This document shows positions 1 to 11,678 of a stretch of DNA of 64,000 nucleotides, piece after piece. Source of the DNA: Eleusine coracana subsp. coracana (taxonomy: Eukaryota > Streptophyta > Magnoliopsida > Poales > Poaceae); the NCBI GenBank assembly GCA_032690845.1, contig CM064417.1, positions 19,498,501-19,562,500 on the forward strand, read 5' to 3'. The position numbers were made by a program, and so were the translations under genes. The notes below the pieces were generated by a model. The model did no database searches. It was not told the DNA's origin and saw only the letters and a list, made by a program, of their open reading frames with translations. Positions within the stretch are counted from its first letter, which is position 1. Each line of letters opens with the position of its first letter.

Positions 1-141
1 GCAGGTATTTGACTATCGGATTTGGTATTTAGTGACCGTCAATAGCGTCATCACCCATTTCCTGGCAAGTCCGCTCAACCTAGTAGCTCAGGAGGAGGTG
101 CTCCATAGTATTGGGCTGTCCCTAAAGCTGGCATTGGGCTA

Positions 142-354
142 GTGTGTTTCCGTTGTGGTGATGCACATCATCGTGCTGATTGTCAGTGGAGTGAGAGGTG
201 TTTTATTTGCAGCCAGAACCACAAGGATGATGTGTGTAGGAAGAATTCGAATGAAAAGCTTCATTGGGAGCCAGTGTCTTCTTTAGCTTTTAGTGGCACT
301 GCTTATGTGTTGGCCTCTACACAGCAGCAGTTTCTAGTGCCACCTTCTCAGTAG
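142..354 (+). pseudogene. Chromovirus gag C-terminus, two zinc knuckles
   Basis: Open frame of 70 codons with two adjacent Cys-His boxes, CFRCGDAHHRADC and CFICSQNHKDDVC, each fitting CX2CX3HX4C. Such paired knuckles sit at the nucleocapsid end of gag in grass Ty3/gypsy elements and bind the RNA genome. A stop after codon 70 separates it from the downstream protease, and the upstream frame (1-141) is also broken, so only this piece of gag can be read. The start codon is not meaningful because this is an internal part of a former polyprotein. Confidence 0.7.
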
Positions 355-542
355 TTCTTGCCTGCATTGTTCTACCCTAGTATCTGACGTCATCTTCTAC
401 ACCGACCGTTCCTTCGACACCACATTTTAGGGCTCTTCGACTGCCCCAAGCTACTGCCCCTTCAACGCTTTCACTTCCTTGGACTTCTAGTGGCTTTACA
501 CATGGTGCTTCTTCTTCTGCTGGTGTTCCTGGAGCTTACTCT

Positions 543-860
543 TTGCCCTCTACTGATGTCAGAGACCATGGAGATGTGGTGAAAGGTACTATTTTAGTTG
601 ATTTATTTGATGCATATGCTCTTTTTGACTCTGACGCTAGTTTCTCGTTTATGTCGGAGGGTTTTGTGGCTCATGCTAGACTTTCTATGCAGAGAATTAG
701 ACAGTCCATTATGGTCAGTTCTGCTAAAGATCTTATATCTAGTTGTTTAGTTTGCCCGGGTTGTTCTATTTTTCTTGCTGATGAGACCTTTGTTGCTAAT
801 CTGGTGGTGATTCCTCTGGAATCTTTTGATGTCATTTTGGGTATGGATTGGTTTTCTTAG
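543..860 (+). pseudogene. Chromovirus aspartic protease domain
   Basis: The 105-codon frame carries the retropepsin core: a hydrophobic strand, the active-site region ALFDSDASFSFM, and the C-terminal motif DVILGMDWFS that ends this domain in gypsy elements. The family active site is D-S-G-A-S. Here the Gly codon reads GAC (Asp), which should abolish activity and fits a G-to-A change. The frame ends in a stop directly after DWFS, where family members continue with the linker to RT. The protease normally cuts the gag-pol polyprotein; this copy cannot be functional. Confidence 0.75.
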
Positions 861-893
861 TATCAGGCTGTTATATCTTGTTTTTGGAAGATA

Positions 894-2523
894 GTGTGTT
901 TGCAAGCACCATCTGGGAAAGAGGTGACCTTTATTGGTAGTGCTATGGAGTACTCTCTTGCCTTGTTGTATCAGTTGTTTCATGATCATTGGACGAGGAA
1001 ATCTAGAATTCTTTTTGCTATGATGGATGGTAGTGAGGCTATCTTGCCAGTAGAGGACATCCGTGTGGTGTGCAATTATCCAGATGTGTTTCCTGCTGAG
1101 CTTCTAGGTATTCCTCCTGAGCGTGATGCGGGTTTTGAGATAAAGATGATTCCGGGTAGTCAGCCTATCAATAAGGCTCCGTATCAGATGGCTCTTAAGG
1201 AGCAGGTGAAGTTGAAGCGACAATTGGATGATCTTCTTGCTAAGGGCTTTATCAGACGTAGCAAGTCACCTTGGGCTTTCCCGGTGTTATTTTTGGAGAA
1301 GAAGGATAAATGTAAGAGGCTATGTGTGGACTATCGTGCCCTTAATCAGGTTACTATCAAGAATAAGTATTGTTTGCCTCGCATTGATGTGGTCTTTGAG
1401 CAATTGAAGGGTGCTTAGGTAGATTTGAACTATGGCTATCATCAGTTAAGGATCCAAGAAGAGGATATTGTGAAGACGACCATTAGTACAAGGTATGGGC
1501 ATTATGAATATATCGTTATGTCTTTTAGACTAACAAATGCCCCTGGTGCTTTTATGGAAGCGATGAATAGGATGTTGCATGAGTACTTGGACGACTTCGT
1601 TGTTGTCTTCCTTGACGATATCTTGATCTTTTCCAAGACCGAGGAAGAGCATGAGAGACATCTGACTCTTGTTTTGGATGCTCTTAGGAGGAATCAATTC
1701 TATGGAAAATTGAAAAAGTGTGCATTTTAGCTTTCTGAAGTGGCTTTCCTTGGTCATGTTATTAATGAGCATGGCATTTTCGTGGATCCTAAGAATGTTG
1801 CTTCTATGGTTGAGTGGGAGAGACCTACTAGTGTGATTGAGATTCGTAGTTTCTTTGGTCTTACTGATTATTATCGGCGTTTTGTGCAAAATTTCTCCAG
1901 TATTGCAAAGCCACTGACTAAATTGACAGAGAAAGGTGTTACCTTTAAATGGACCAATGACTGTCAGGTCAGCTTTCAGACATTGAAGGATAAGCTAGTG
2001 AACTATTTTGGCTTTGCCTAAGAGTGGGAAGCGCTACATGGTGTATACTGATGCTTCTCGAATTGGCCTTGGTTGTAAGTTGATGCAGCATGGCAAAGTC
2101 ATTGCTTATGGCTCTAGGCAAGTGAAAAAGCATGAGAGGCTTTGTCATACTCATGATCTGAAGTTAGCAGCTGTGGTGTTTGCCTTGAAGTCTTAGAGGC
2201 ATTATCTTTATTATGAGTCTTGTGATATTTTCACTAATCACAAGAGTCTCAAATTCATTTTCACTCAGAAGGAGTTGAACTTGAGGCAACGAAGATGGCT
2301 TGAGTTAATTAGTGATTATGATCTTATAATTCAGTATCACCATGGGAAGGCAAATGTGGTTGCAGATGCTCTTAGCAGGACTGGTATTCCTAAAGTGGCA
2401 ATGCCATTAATTGCAGATTTGGAATGTATGGGTGTCACTTTGTGCTATGCAGGCACTGCTAGGGAGGAGAGTCAGATGTTGATTCAGTCTTCACTTGTTG
2501 AGAGAGTGCGTGAGGCACAGTAG
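894..2523 (+). pseudogene. Chromovirus reverse transcriptase and RNase H, broken
   Basis: Four open pieces (894-1418, 1425-1730, 1740-2021, 2008-2523) form one RT-RNase H region separated by stops and a frame change near 2010. RT motifs are clear: the LCVDYRALNQVT finger motif, GYHQLRI, and the catalytic FLDDILIFSK near 1610-1640. RNase H follows with TDASRIGLG (near 2050) and VVADALSRT (near 2360). Two RNase H acidic positions are altered against the family motif: HTHDLKLAAV has Lys for the usual Glu, and FTNHKSL has Asn for the usual Asp. Stops at 1416, 1728 and 2194 sit where the family usually has Gln or Trp. Non-functional. Confidence 0.85.
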
Positions 2524-2573
2524 CATAATCGCTTGATTCAGGACCTCGAGAGTTCAGTATAGATGAAAATGAT

Positions 2574-3255
2574 GTGGTTCTCTTTAGGGGACGTCTTTGT
2601 GTGCCCCAGATATTAGAGGTGAAGATGGATATTTTAAGGGAGGCTCATATAACTCCTTATACCATTCATCCTGGTGAGACCAAGATGTACGAAGATCTAA
2701 AGCAAAATTTTTGGTGGAAGAGGATCAAGGTTGATGTTGCTAGCAATGTTGCAGCTCGTGGTGTGTGCCAGCGAGTGAAGGCTGAGCACAAGAGGCCTGT
2801 AAGTTTAATGGAGCCTTTGGAGATTCCAAAATGGAAGTGGGAGCATATCACTATGTATTTTGTGATCGGTCTACCTCGTTCTCCTCGAGGTTGGGATGCT
2901 ATATGGGGGTTGATGATCAACTCATAAAGTCTGCGCACTTCATTCCAATTAAGACATCTAATGTAGCTCATGAATTGGTTCCTTTATATATGAAGGAAGT
3001 TATACGACTTCACGGTGTGCCTAAGTCTATTGTTTCAGATAGGGACTCCAAGTTTGTTTCTAAATTTTGGGAGAGTCTTCACACTGCTTTAGGTACAACA
3101 GTTTCTCTGAGTGTTGCTTTCCACCAATAGACCGATGGTCAGTCAGAGCATTCCATTCAAACTTTAGAGGACATGCTTCGGGCTTGTGTCCTTTCTTGGA
3201 AGGGCAGTTGCGAGGATCATTTACCATTGGTTGAGTTTGCTTATAATAACAGTTA
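2574..3255 (+). pseudogene. Chromovirus integrase, N-terminal and core part
   Basis: The HHCC region starts near 2650 (HPGETKMYEDLKQ) and the core follows with GLPRSPRGWDAIW. A frame change near 2905 moves the reading into the frame carrying SAHFIPIKT and VSDRDSKFVSKF. One zinc-binding Cys is replaced (ARGVCQRVK where the family has KCDVC), and the first core Asp is Tyr (MYFV for MDFV). A stop at 3128 interrupts the segment leading to TDGQSE. The region ends at FAYNNSY, where the CACTA element begins; the protein motif continues at 45754. Integrase inserts the cDNA into the genome; this copy is dead. Confidence 0.85.
3253..3255. repeat. Left 3-bp target site duplication (TTA) of the CACTA element
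   Basis: TTA directly precedes CACTA at 3256 and recurs at 45751-45753 directly after the other end. Three-base duplications are the hallmark of CACTA (En/Spm) insertion. Dropping one copy and the element brings the two halves of the conserved integrase motif together in frame. Confidence 0.9.
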
Positions 3256-4190
3256 CACTATAAGAAAACCACCCTAGCACAACGCCCCAAAAGCATTGCA
3301 AAAAGGTCATTTGTGTTGCAATATCAATAGATCGCAACCTTTTTTGATCATTGGGAGGCGTTGCTAATTCCTCCGATGCAATAGCCTATTACATCACCAT
3401 TATAAGGAGCTGCAATAAATGTTGTGTGTTGCAACGAGGGGCGGTGTTGAGAAAGGATGTAAATGCAACGACCATGACTGTTGCATGGTTGGTGCTGGCA
3501 ACCATGGTCGTTATTGCTATTTGTTATTAGTGCAACAACATATGATAGTTGCAAGCTACCACGATTGCAACGCATATGTACGTTTGCAAATACATTATAA
3601 TGCAACAACACACAGTAGTTGCAAGCAAGCATGATTGCAACAAATGGGTATTGTCACAAGTACATTATAATGCAATGATATATGATAGTGGCAATTTTAT
3701 CTATGATGCTACAATATACTCAGAGAAATCCCAACCAATTTTGTGTTGTTGCTATACACTTAAAGAGTATCACAACGCAATGGAGGTTGTTGGAATATAA
3801 GCATAGGATATCGCAACGACGTATGAATCACTGCTATATACCTAAAAGATATAGCAACGGATTATGAGTCGTCGTAATATGTTTAATAGATTTTACAACA
3901 ATGTATGAGTCGTTGCTACACGCCTAAAAGATATGCAACAGATTATTAGTCATGGCTATATGCTTACAGGAAATTGCAACGAAGTTAAAGTGGTTGCAAT
4001 TTTCGTACAAGGTAATTGAACACAATAAGTGTGGTCGCTATATGATTATATTGTATTAATTGTAAATCGTAGTAACAACAAGGTGTAGCATCAGATCATG
4101 GTCGTCGCAATAGGGAAAAGGCAGCTAATTATTTTGTGGTTTTTGCAACCATATTATATTGGTAATGCAATAGAAGAATATATTCCAAAA
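3256..4190. repeat. Left subterminal repeat region of the CACTA element
   Basis: About 930 bp densely filled with short direct and inverted copies of TTGCAAC and close variants such as GCAACGA, GTTGCAA and TGCAACAA, including near-repeats such as ACATTATAATGCAA at about 3590 and 3662. In En/Spm-type elements, subterminal repeats bind the TNPA-type protein and are needed for excision; that role is inferred here. The short ORFs in this stretch are side effects of the repeats and are not annotated. Confidence 0.75.
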
Positions 4191-4518
4191 TAGAAACTGA
4201 TCCAATATTACAGATAGTACTAATGATATCAAATCCATCATTCACGCTTACAACCAAACATTATTGTTGCCACACAAGAATGTTCCACGACTCATGAAAT
4301 GAAATTTCTAGAGAAGCTGAAAAATCTCAATCACTTGATCTTAATCGTTATGACACCAGAATGCTGACGTCTCTTGTATCACCATATGAATGTAGTTCTG
4401 CACATGTAACAGAAAGATTGTAAATTGACAAGGCTATTGTGATTTAATTAGGAGACCATAAACAAACAATCATGTCATTTACGTCCTAACCTTTACGGAC
4501 TACTAAGATATATTCATA

Positions 4519-5749
4519 TTAGTTCGCCCCTGGAGCTTGCATTTCCTGCACATGATCAAAAACAAAGTATGTGGTGACAAGAGATAATTATAGTTACTTG
4601 AGTATATATACATTTCCTTTAAATGAACTGATAAGACAATATGAATTGGCATAGGAAAAATATTGTCATTTCGCCCCTGTTTGTACCTGTTGTTTTTTCT
4701 TCCATCCTTGTGTTTTAGCACCCATTAAAAGTTGTTGTCTACTTATGTATGTAGGTGCTGCACTGCCATTTCTAGCTTTGTCGTTGAACAGATTCTTTGA
4801 AATTTTGGAAGGTCTTGGACTGCTACTTGGTGGAATATTTTGTTTCTCTACAGTGATAATGTTTCTTTGCTCAATCTGGATTATAGAGTTATTTATACAA
4901 TGTTAGCTTCAATTTTTGTGGTCAAACCAATCATAAAGTTTTAGAATGGTTGATCAAGTTGGTTACCTGATTCGGTGTTTCTTCCCTCTACATTGGTGTT
5001 GCATCATTGTTATCTTCAGTACTAGCAACTTGACATTCTGTTGTATTGTTGAGTCAATTGGTCCTGTCTTCATCCAATGTTGTATTATTGTTGATTAGAG
5101 GGCTCACAAGATCATCTTATAGTGTTTCATCAGTTTTAATGCTAGGCTACACGTATACAACAAAAAAGGCAACTAAATAAGCAATTATATTGTTAGTAGA
5201 ATCCAAAACATCAGAATAGTAATATTTTGTAACATAATACTAATAACCGTGTACTCATGGAGAATAGATTATTTAGAACAATACTAATGTCTATCGTTAT
5301 CCAATAGTCAAACTTGCAAAAATTATGATATTATTATCTCATGGACGGATGCACTGTTTTGGTTCTGTGCTAATATTGCTTTGACATTCTGCATCACTGA
5401 TTATGTAATTGATGCTTCAAGTTGTTTTTTCTCTTGTTTGTTTTCAGCAGCCCGCTTTGCAAGTAGTCCTTTTAATCCCTGAATTTCACATGCCTGTACC
5501 TCGAGTCTCTCCTGCAGTAGTTGGTTCACTAATGTTAAATATGAATCAGGAGCGCACATGGTCCAATGCGGCATGCCAAACTGAAGACACCGGTGATCTA
5601 GTGTTGAGATTGAATATCAACCTGATGATTGACGGATGAAGGAAATATTCATCGAGGTGACTGTTTTCTTCCTCGATTGAGTCCTGAAGTCGCCCTGCTC
5701 GATCGCCGGATTCGGACGTTGATGTAGTTGACTTGGGGTTTGAAGTCAT
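4519..5749 (-). pseudogene. TNPA-like CACTA accessory gene, spliced and broken
   Basis: On the - strand I read exon-like pieces with GT/AG borders: about 5749-5640 (starts MTSNPKSTTSTSESGD), 5608-5401 (coiled coil around LLQERLEVQACEIQGLKGLL), 5146-4967, 4875-4687 (ends ARNGSAAPTYISRQQLLMGA then a Lys-rich stretch) and 4545-4519 (EMQAPGAN, stop). A Leu-rich coiled coil followed by a basic tail resembles plant Ptta/En/Spm-type (Transposase_24) C-termini. The 5146-4967 piece has three in-frame stops (TAA, TGA, TAG), and the 5608-5401 frame also runs into a stop, so the gene is dead. TNPA-type proteins bind subterminal repeats and act with the TNP2-type transposase. Exon borders are by eye and the family assignment is moderate. 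Confidence 0.5.
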
Positions 5750-6381
5750 CGTGGGCGGCGCCGGCTTGAACCGGTGAGCTCGTCAGGATCATCGCGGTCG
5801 CCGCCGACTTGATGTCGTCATGATCGTCTGAATTGTCGCAGCCGCCGCCGACTTGACGTCGTCAGGATCGTCGCCGCCACCTTCTTAGCTCGTCACATTT
5901 CTAGAAGCCGCCGCCGCCAGGTACGGTGTTGTGGAAACCGTGGCCTACGAAGTCGCGTGCGCCTGTGTTGATCGCAAAAGCAGAAAGGTCAGGTAATCCC
6001 GTGCCGGACGGTTTGGGCGCACGCGTGGCGTGTGGAGCGGAGGTCGTGGATTCCATTCCATCTACCAAATTTTGTTTGACTGTTTTCTCCATGTACAAAA
6101 AGTGGCGGGGTATGGGAAAATTTCCAATCCAATGCGAAATTTTGTGTAGGGAGCTTTCAATCCAACGCAAAAAGTGGCCAGACACTCAATCTGAATCTCA
6201 TTGCTTCGGTGGTTTTGTACTTTTTTCATATAAAATGAATTTGTAGTTTCAAAAACTAAATTTGAATAACGCGTTTAGAATTTCGAATATTTGTAATTTC
6301 AATATCTGACATGGAGACATGAAGGACACAAAAAATGTTCATGTCATGTACATCTCAATAAGAAGCCCCAAAAATTCTCTG
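5750..6381. other. GC-rich leader region of the TNPA-like gene, no clear gene
   Basis: The 5750-6050 part is rich in GCCGCCG and holds near-repeats of a CGCCGACTTGA-GTCGTCA block (about 5800-5860). It lies directly upstream of the - strand TNPA-like gene and may be its promoter or 5' leader, which is inference. The rest is AT-rich. Short ORFs on both strands have no recognisable motif. Confidence 0.3.
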
Positions 6382-6580
6382 CCGGTACAGTGGCGAAGCT
6401 AGGAATCTAAAGAACTGAGTGCCACTTCACCAATATTAGCTGTTTTTGCTAGAAAGTGGTGCACAAGTTTGATTTTGAGTGGTGCACATAAGGTAAAATT
6501 AAGACCATAATCAATGAAAACTGATTAGGACCTTGGTGCCAAGTTACTCGGGAGAGCTCATGTTGCTTCGCCCATGCCGG
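6382..6580. mobile_element. Short MITE-like element with imperfect inverted ends
   Basis: The left end CCGGTACAGTGGCGAAGC and the reverse complement of the right end, CCGGCATGGGCGAAGC, form imperfect inverted repeats around a 199-bp AT-rich body without coding potential. The AGTGGCGAAGC-type end resembles a common plant non-autonomous DNA element whose ends read roughly CAGTGGCGGAGC. No clean target duplication is visible. Related in its ends to 48237-48498. Confidence 0.35.
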
Positions 6581-7729
6581 TAAAGTCTTTCTTATCTTGC
6601 TAGATGATAATTTAGTTCATATTAGTAATATCGTACTGCATACATCACATTGAAGTGTGTTGAAATAGACTATGGCACCTACATCATCTATTTTCACGAG
6701 GTGAAATGTACTTTTGAAAATTGAAAGAAGTGCAACAACTAGCAGAAGTGAACTTGCATCAAATGGCAACAAAGTGTTCCCAAGTTCCTAGACAAGATGA
6801 GGATCCAATTTCTCATCAATAACAAGGTAGAACATGATGTAGTTTCATGAACGAAGGATGGATCTGGAAGAAGATCGTGAAATAGCAGGGAATCGGCAAA
6901 AACCAGTTTCGGTTCATGAACTAGCTCTGCACGCAGCACGGTGACCAGGTCGCTGGCAGCGATGGCATTCCCGAGTTATCAAGTCTCAAATGCTGACCGA
7001 ATCAAAACAAAAGGAAGATCAAGCGATCTTGATGATGGAACGAGAAGAGAATCGAATACATGCACACGAAAAAAAGCTTGTAACGCAGATGTTGAATCTG
7101 GGTATGATACAAGTCAAACTTGGAGCAACATTTTTCACCATGTTTAATCCAAAACAAACTGTCGTTCTGAAATTATTTGTATTTTCCTAGTTATCATGAC
7201 ACTTTAATTACATGAACAAAAGTATTTTATTTGTTTCAGTGAAGGTATTCTATACTTCAGAGTTGAAAGGTGAGTGTAGGAGATGAGTCACACGCTCCTT
7301 CAAGTCAATTTGCAATGCAAATGAACACATGAACTTGTTCGTTATATTAAAAATTGCATAAAAAATACTATATGTATTGGCAAACACCCACGAATATCTA
7401 TGTGAATGACACATTCTTTAGAAATTTTTAAGAAAGTTAAATGAATATGAAACAATGATAATGAATGCCTCAATGAATAAATACTAATATATATTCATGT
7501 GACACCACTGTTGGAATTCAAATGAATTGATAGACAAAAAAATTCTAAGAATGTTGTTGAAAAAAAAACCACTTAACTATGTCAAAATATTCGAAAGTAC
7601 TTCATTTTTAAAGATTTACTTAGGAATCCAAATTGAAATAAAGAAGATGAAGGAAGAACAGAATAACAAATTCGTGGGACCCGTGACAGTTGCACAACCG
7701 GAAGGGCAGGAAAAAATAAACGTGGCCTG
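6581..7729. other. AT-rich stretch with one weak coding-like segment
   Basis: Mostly AT-rich sequence. A + strand frame at 6990-7190 reads as a charged helical stretch (REENRIHAHEKKLVTQ) that could be a relic exon, but I recognise no family and see no clear splice context. I find nothing else to support here. Confidence 0.25.
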
Positions 7730-9575
7730 TTACCTCCCTCTGCAGCCCCACTAGTCATTGCCCGTTGTTTATATTGGTCATGGAAGTGTTCAATAGTTTG
7801 TTCACAAAGGCATGTGAGTTGGAACTTCTACAACCACTTTCTTGACGGAATCAAGGACAACGTATTTTGCTTTATGCAGATGACGTGGCTCTCTTTATCC
7901 AGCCTGTAGTAGAGGAGATGCACCTTACGATGGAAATTCTTAACAAATTTGGTGAAGCATCAGGGTTACAGACAAATTTGTAGAAAAGCTGTGTGTTGCC
8001 TATCAGATGTGAAGAAGCACAAATGGAGGCGGTCGGTGCCACCTTATCCTATACTGCAGCTGAGTTTCCATGCACATACTTAACCACCTTATCCTATACT
8101 GCAGCTGAGTTTCCATGCACATACTTAGGTTTGCCAATTTCTGATAAAAAGCTAAGGAAATCTGACCTACTTCCTTGGGTTGAAAAAACTGGAAACAAGC
8201 TCCCGGAGTGGCAAGCTTCTCTTATTAATTTGGCAGGCAGAGTTACTTGGGTCCATTTTGTCCTCTCGGCTATTCCGATATATGTACTGATTGCTATCAA
8301 CTTGCCTAAATGGTTCATCAAGACCGTGAACAAAATACGCCGAGGTTTCGTGTGGAAAGAAAGAAAAGAAGTCAATGGCGGGTCATGTCTTGTGGTCTTG
8401 GAGCGGGTACAAAGACCTTTGGAATATGGTGGCCTCGGTGTGTTGAATCTGGAGTACATGTGCTGGGCTCTTCAAGTCCGCTGGCTTTGGCTCGGTAAAA
8501 CAGATCCTAGTAGGCCTTAGAACGGTGTGGATATACTGGTTCACAACAATTCAGTTGCTTTCTTCAACACGGTGCTACAAACTAATATTGGCCGAGGTAA
8601 TAGTACTTTGTTTTGGCATGACAAGTGGCTGTTTGGATGTTCCGTTGGTGACCTTGCTCCAACCGTGGTTGCAGTAGTGCCCATGAAAACACAGCAGCAA
8701 CACATAGTTGTGGAAGCTCTGACTAATCACATGTGGACCCGGGACATCCAAGGAGGATTATCGATGATTGGTCTCTATGAATTCTTCCAACTATGGGATG
8801 CAGTTCGACACATCATCATAAGTGATGAAGACGACAAACATATATGGCGATTCGAGAGCTCTGGTCAGATCTCTTCCAGGTCGGTTTACTTGGCCTTTTT
8901 TCATGGCTCGGTTGGGTTGAACCTTGGCGTCGATTATGGAAGTCTTGGGCTCCTTCAAAGAGTGTAGTCTTCCTATGGCTATCCATATGAAACAAGTGTT
9001 GGACCGTTGAGGCCTCCCTTATTACAATAGTTGCATCCTCTGCGATCAAGAGGATTAGGACGCCCAATACATCTTAACTATTTGTGTTTTTGCCCGACAA
9101 TTTTGGTTCAAAATTCTGGCGCCCTTAGGTTCCACAAGGTGCGTCTCGGCCGAGTGGTGGGGAAAGGCCCGTAAGAAAGTTCAGAAGGAAAAAAAGGAAG
9201 GGCTTCAACAGCCTCATTATCCTAGGAGGGTGGATCCTATGGAAGCATCGCAACGCCTGTGTGTTTAACGGAGTACGCCCGTGCATCAACACAATTCTCC
9301 GAGAATTTGAGAATGAAAAACATCTATGAGGGCTGGCTGGAGCTCGATCTCTCTACACTCTAACTCTAGTCGAAGAGGTTACTTAGGTGTGTGTGTGGGT
9401 GGTGAGGTCTCACCTTTGTTAGTGTTTTTACAAGTTACAAACCTATTGTTTTTAAACACCCCTTACAGCTCGATCCGGTACGAGGTGGTGTATCTTATAA
9501 GGGACTGCTCACTCCTCTTCTTAATACAAAGATATGCAGCTCTCCTACGTATTCGAGAAAAAAAAACAAATCATT
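7730..9575 (+). mobile_element. LINE (L1-type) retrotransposon fragment, 5'-truncated
   Basis: From about 7760 the + strand reads FILVMEVFNSLFTKA, then the RT catalytic motif LLYADDVALFI near 7875, the GLPISDKKLRKSD block after 8130, LPEWQASLINLAGRVTWV, and a downstream zf-RVT-like region (8527-8967) with GNSTLFWHDKWLFG. The 3' end near 9550-9565 reads RYAALLRIREKK and passes into a poly-A run, typical of grass LINEs. Endonuclease and the N-terminal RT are missing, as expected for a 5'-truncated insertion. In-frame stops (for example near 7850 and 7981) and the loss of frame after 8967 show it is dead. A 45-bp in-frame tandem duplication lies at 8040-8129. The left border is approximate. Confidence 0.8.
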
Positions 9576-10694
9576 AACCGTGTGTCAAAGTGATAACCCG
9601 CAAATCGCTATCTCCACCCATGCAAAAACTAAACCGGCATGATCCTTACCAAAACGTCCCATCAAAATCGATCTCCTCTCCTCCCCTCACATCGAAATAG
9701 ATCTCCCTTCTCCCATCTCTTCGTCAGCCATTCATCCCAAAGGAGAGAGGAGCGAACATGGGCTGCCGGGGTCACCGCAGCTACTACGCCCTCCGGCAGG
9801 AGCGCAACGCGCTTGGGCATTTTGCTGTAACCCCCTCCTCTCCCAGCGACAGCGATTCGTCCTCGACCCTGCAGCCAAGGCGCTGGACCTCCGCCCTGGA
9901 CGCTGGCTCCTCCATAGAGGGGTCCTTCTCTGGCTAGAGCCCCCGTCAGATCTCTGTCGGGCTTGAAGGCCTCTCCTCCGGCAAGCGCCCCCTTCCGAGC
10001 TCCGACGTGCACGAAGGCCCCTCCTCCAGCAAGCACCCTCAGCACAGCACCACCGGCATCCTAGGCGCCTCCTCTGGCAAGCACCGGAGCCCTAGGACCT
10101 CCGCCATGGGCCAGCTTCGCCCCACCCCGGGCACGGGATCGAGCCGCCGAGCCTTCGGAGGGCCCGTAAGAGCCCAAACATGCCCAGAGAGATCATCTTT
10201 GTGGACAGTGAATCCGACAGTGACTCTGCCAACAGAAACAAGGTAACTCTACATGTTGATGCGTATTTTTGTTTTTTCCTTAAACATGTAGGTAGTTGGC
10301 TAAATGAATGTGCATGCTCTGTTGGAATTTGGTATTTGCATGGCTGCTGTTTTTAATTAGCTCATTATCTTGCTGCATAACAAGTGTGATGTGCACCTTA
10401 ATTATACATTAATCAATCTAGCTGGTTGCTTGTGTGCTCTGCTTAGTTAAACATTAATCAGTCTAGCTGGTTGCTTGTGTGCTCTGCTGTAATTAAGGAA
10501 TAATATCTTCGTACGAAATCTTGTTTTGACATAATGTAAAATTAACATAACCAGAAGCTTGTTCAAGATATTACTCCTTAATGCACGCCGGAATTGTGAG
10601 ACTGAAGTTTTGTTATGTCTTCCTCCACTAATACGCTTCTACATTATAAATCCCCTTCACCCTGAACACTTTGTCATAGGTTTGTGCGCAATCA

Positions 10695-11103
10695 AACTAT
10701 CAATTTGGCCATTTTTTATTTCACATAAACAGTTGGTGTATGCAATCAAATGCACGAAAGTCTCTCAGAGCTTGCTTGCCGACGTGGAGTTAGATGGTGC
10801 AGAAATTCACTCCGGCGATGTGCCGATGATCTCTGACAGCCGCCGCAGATGCTTGGCTCCTCCTTGCCCACTGCCAGCACAGCAGCCTGACGGTGAGTGT
10901 TATGTGCTGTGGGTGTGTGTGTGATTTTTGGAAATCAGAGAGCGAGGTGCGAGAGTCTTCACCGAGATCCTTGCCTTGTATTTACTAGGTATACTACCTG
11001 ATTTTTGGGAATCATGGTATGCATAAATTTATCATCAAATTCATGCATTTGATTGCATACACCAACTGTTTATGTGAAATAAAAAATGGCCAAACTGATA
11101 GTT
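10695..11103. repeat. 60-bp inverted repeat flanking an exon
   Basis: Arm 10695-10754 and arm 11044-11103 are reverse complements at 59 of 60 positions by eye (one C/T difference). The 289-bp loop contains the complete exon 10769-10892 of the carried gene. The arms are AT-rich and carry the shared core ATAAACAGTTGGTGTATGCA. Such a structure can fold into a long hairpin in RNA, or mediate inversion of the loop by recombination; both are inference. Confidence 0.85.
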
Positions 11104-11117
11104 GGGACTCTTGGGGT

Positions 11118-11678
11118 TAGGGATGGCAGTGGGTCGGGTTCGGGTCGGGTGGAGCAAAAACCTACCTACCACGAAAAACGTTTCGGGTGGAAATTGACAC
11201 CCACACCCACACCCACGGGTGGGAATTGAGACCCGCACCCGCACCCACCGGGTTTCGGGTGGATGTCGGGTGCCCATCGGGTTTCATATGTAATATAAAA
11301 AACATCTCAAAATAAGTATTTTAACGAGGTCAACACAAATGCATAATGTCTATATATGTCACAACAATCAACAAAAATAAGTCATTGATATGTACTTAGG
11401 TAATTGTACATAAAATCTTAATAATTTAGTCATTACTCTCATCACATTTATATTTATTTAGAGTTAGCTTATTATGAAATGATAATAAATTTTGTATTTG
11501 AGTATGTTTCGGGGCCCAACGGGTCACCCATGGGTGAGAAATAAATCCCGCACCCACACCCGTGTTTGTCGGGTCGGGTGCGGGTGACACCCATGGGTGA
11601 AAAATTAGACCCACGCCCGCACCCGTCGGGTGCAAAACCCATCGGGCCCCGCACCTATGGGTGAAATTGCCATCCCTA
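11118..11678. mobile_element. hAT-like non-autonomous element (MITE)
   Basis: The ends are TAGGGATGGCAGTGGGT and, read from the other strand, TAGGGATGGCAATTTCACC, giving a TAGGGATGGCA inverted repeat. Flanking 8-mers CTTGGGGT and CTTGGGTG agree at six of eight positions, compatible with an old 8-bp hAT-type duplication. The body has GGGTCGGGT and CACCCGCACCC arrays near both ends and an AT-rich centre, with no transposase. ORFs within it are repeat artefacts. It lies in an intron of the carried gene, 14 bp beyond the inverted repeat. Confidence 0.65.

Noticed and set aside
11041..11654. ORFs with repeated GCGCG or TRTRP peptides
   Set aside because: They are translations of the GGGTCGGGT arrays in the hAT-like element, not genes.
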